A stretch of 64,000 bases of DNA from NCBI RefSeq assembly GCF_900156545.1, contig NZ_FTNW01000006.1:186001-250000 (forward strand), read 5' to 3'. Shown piece after piece: positions 63,153 through 64,000 of the stretch. Origin of the DNA: Aquipseudomonas alcaligenes (GTDB taxonomy: Bacteria > Pseudomonadota > Gammaproteobacteria > Pseudomonadales > Pseudomonadaceae). Each line of letters opens with the position of its first letter. Positions within the stretch are counted from its first letter, which is position 1. A model generated the notes under the pieces. The model did no database searches, was not told the origin of the DNA, and worked only from the letters and a program-made list of their open reading frames with translations. The position numbers and the translations under genes are program-made.

Positions 63153-63166
63153 AAGCTAGGAATGCG

Positions 63167-64000
63167 ATGGCAACGATAACTGACAAGCAAATGGCTGCTA
63201 AGCCTGCAAAACCAACGTGGCTGATTGAGGATGCTCCTCGTGGATGCGGTCGCTTTATGGCAAGGCTCAGGCCAAATGGCGAGCGACACTTCTACTTCCG
63301 CTATACGAACTCTCGCAGCGAGCGCGTCTTTCTTCCGCTGGGCGTTTATGACCCTGCCGGAATAGACGGCCTGACCCTAAAAGAAGCCAGAGCTAAAGCA
63401 GGTGAACTTTCACGCCTCTATCAGGGCGGCGTTCGCGATCTACGCGAACACTTCCAGGCCGAAGAAGAAGCGAAGACAGCCGCAAGAGAAGCGGAGCAAA
63501 AGCGCCTTGCTGCCGAGAAGGCTGCATCTGAGGAGGCTGAAGCAAAGCAAGCGGCAAGAAAAACAGTTCAAGACCTCTTTGACCACTGGGCCAAGGTTGA
63601 TCTGATAAACCGTAAAGATGGCGGAGATGAGGTACGTCGGATGTTCAAAAAGGACGTCCTCCCCCTGCTTGGGACATTGCCACTTGAAGAAGTCCGCAAA
63701 GGCCACATCACTGAAGTAACTGACGCATTGTTGGCCCGAGGCGTGAACCGCATGGCCAAGTTGATTTTCAGCCTGATGCGCCAAATGTTTCGATTTGCTG
63801 TAGATCGAGACTTACTTGAGCATGATCCCACCGCAAGCATCCGGAAAGCCAAGATCGGCGGAAAAGATGTCGAGCGGGACAGAGTACTCAGCGATGAAGA
63901 AATATCTTCGCTTGCGAAGCTTTTGCCAGACGCAGGCCTTCTCGTTTCAACTGAAGCCGCTATATGGATTGCCTTATCCACATGCTGCCGCATAGGCGAA
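63167..64000 (+). CDS. P4-type tyrosine integrase (N-terminal part; runs off the window)
   Basis: 278 residues from ATG 63167 (AGGA 5 nt upstream), open to the window's edge. The N-terminal DUF4102-like domain has the PNGERHFYFRYTNSRSERVFLPLGVYDP strand pattern (seen in two parts: HFYFRYTNSRSERV and FLPLGVYDP), followed by a Glu/Ala-rich coiled-coil linker, then a core-binding domain. The final residues STCCRIGE hold the first catalytic Arg of tyrosine recombinases; the rest of the catalytic domain lies outside. It would recombine the element at the tRNA site. GC is lower than in the core genome, a sign of transfer. Confidence 0.88.
   Translation, partial: MATITDKQMAAKPAKPTWLIEDAPRGCGRFMARLRPNGERHFYFRYTNSRSERVFLPLGVYDPAGIDGLTLKEARAKAGELSRLYQGGVRDLREHFQAEEEAKTAAREAEQKRLAAEKAASEEAEAKQAARKTVQDLFDHWAKVDLINRKDGGDEVRRMFKKDVLPLLGTLPLEEVRKGHITEVTDALLARGVNRMAKLIFSLMRQMFRFAVDRDLLEHDPTASIRKAKIGGKDVERDRVLSDEEISSLAKLLPDAGLLVSTEAAIWIALSTCCRIGE

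Overview
The window is chromosomal DNA of a high-GC gammaproteobacterium, almost certainly a Pseudomonas. Gene order matches Pseudomonas blocks I know: mltD–nppA1A2/yejBEF–fabI; folE–smrA-like–isochorismatase–prmB–aroC–MFS–mtnBDC; and nasA–kinase–FAD reductase–nitrate reductase–cobA. Promoters of the -24/-12 (sigma-54) type and dispersed GC-rich REP-like hairpins fit the same assignment. Between these blocks the order is mosaic. I would not name a species from the sequence alone.

Layout. 1–10.6 kb: the 3' end of mltD, an HDOD regulator, a peptide/peptidyl-nucleoside ABC importer with two binding proteins, and fabI. 10.8–19.5 kb: housekeeping and accessory genes (an unrecognised protein with ADP-ribosyltransferase-like features, a PilT/PilU-type ATPase, ppiC, a secreted sphingomyelinase-like phosphodiesterase, the ABC-F protein YbiT, uppP). 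19.7–25.1 kb: a chemoreceptor, an unknown protein, and a di-haem cytochrome paired with a catalase-fold protein. 25.1–36.2 kb: the aroC–MFS–methionine-salvage operon, then prmB, small genes, a GMC oxidoreductase pair and folE. 36.2–45.3 kb: GST, an aminotransferase with a divergent MarR regulator, transporters, SDR, pyrF, a ZIP transporter and a thioesterase. 45.3–53.9 kb: assimilatory nitrate gene cluster. 54–62.8 kb: a Type I restriction-modification operon (hsdM–hsdS–DUF262 nuclease–hsdR). 62.9–64 kb: a 45-nt 3' fragment of tRNA-Pro and the start of a tyrosine integrase, marking the edge of an integrative element that continues beyond the window.

The most interesting region is the nitrate cluster. 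Both nasA and the FAD-reductase/nitrate-reductase operon have a sigma-54-type promoter, a leader with hairpins carrying hexanucleotide loops of the A-N-N-G-N-N type, and an intrinsic terminator whose 5' arm overlaps the last of these hairpins. This is the arrangement expected for antitermination by an ANTAR-domain protein such as NasT/NasR. A third structured leader, sharing the nonamer GACAAAGGC with the other two, precedes a PP2C phosphatase–Ser/Thr kinase fusion between the two operons. The NADH-side reductase is a stand-alone NirB-like FAD module, and the BFD-type [2Fe-2S] module sits at the C-terminus of the nitrate reductase. No sirohaem nitrite reductase is present, although cobA, which makes the sirohaem precursor, closes the operon.

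The second notable region is the defence island, where a DUF262–DUF1524–DUF4357 protein (GmrSD/BrxU-type nuclease architecture) is encoded inside the hsdMSR operon, next to a tRNA attachment-site remnant and a P4-type integrase.
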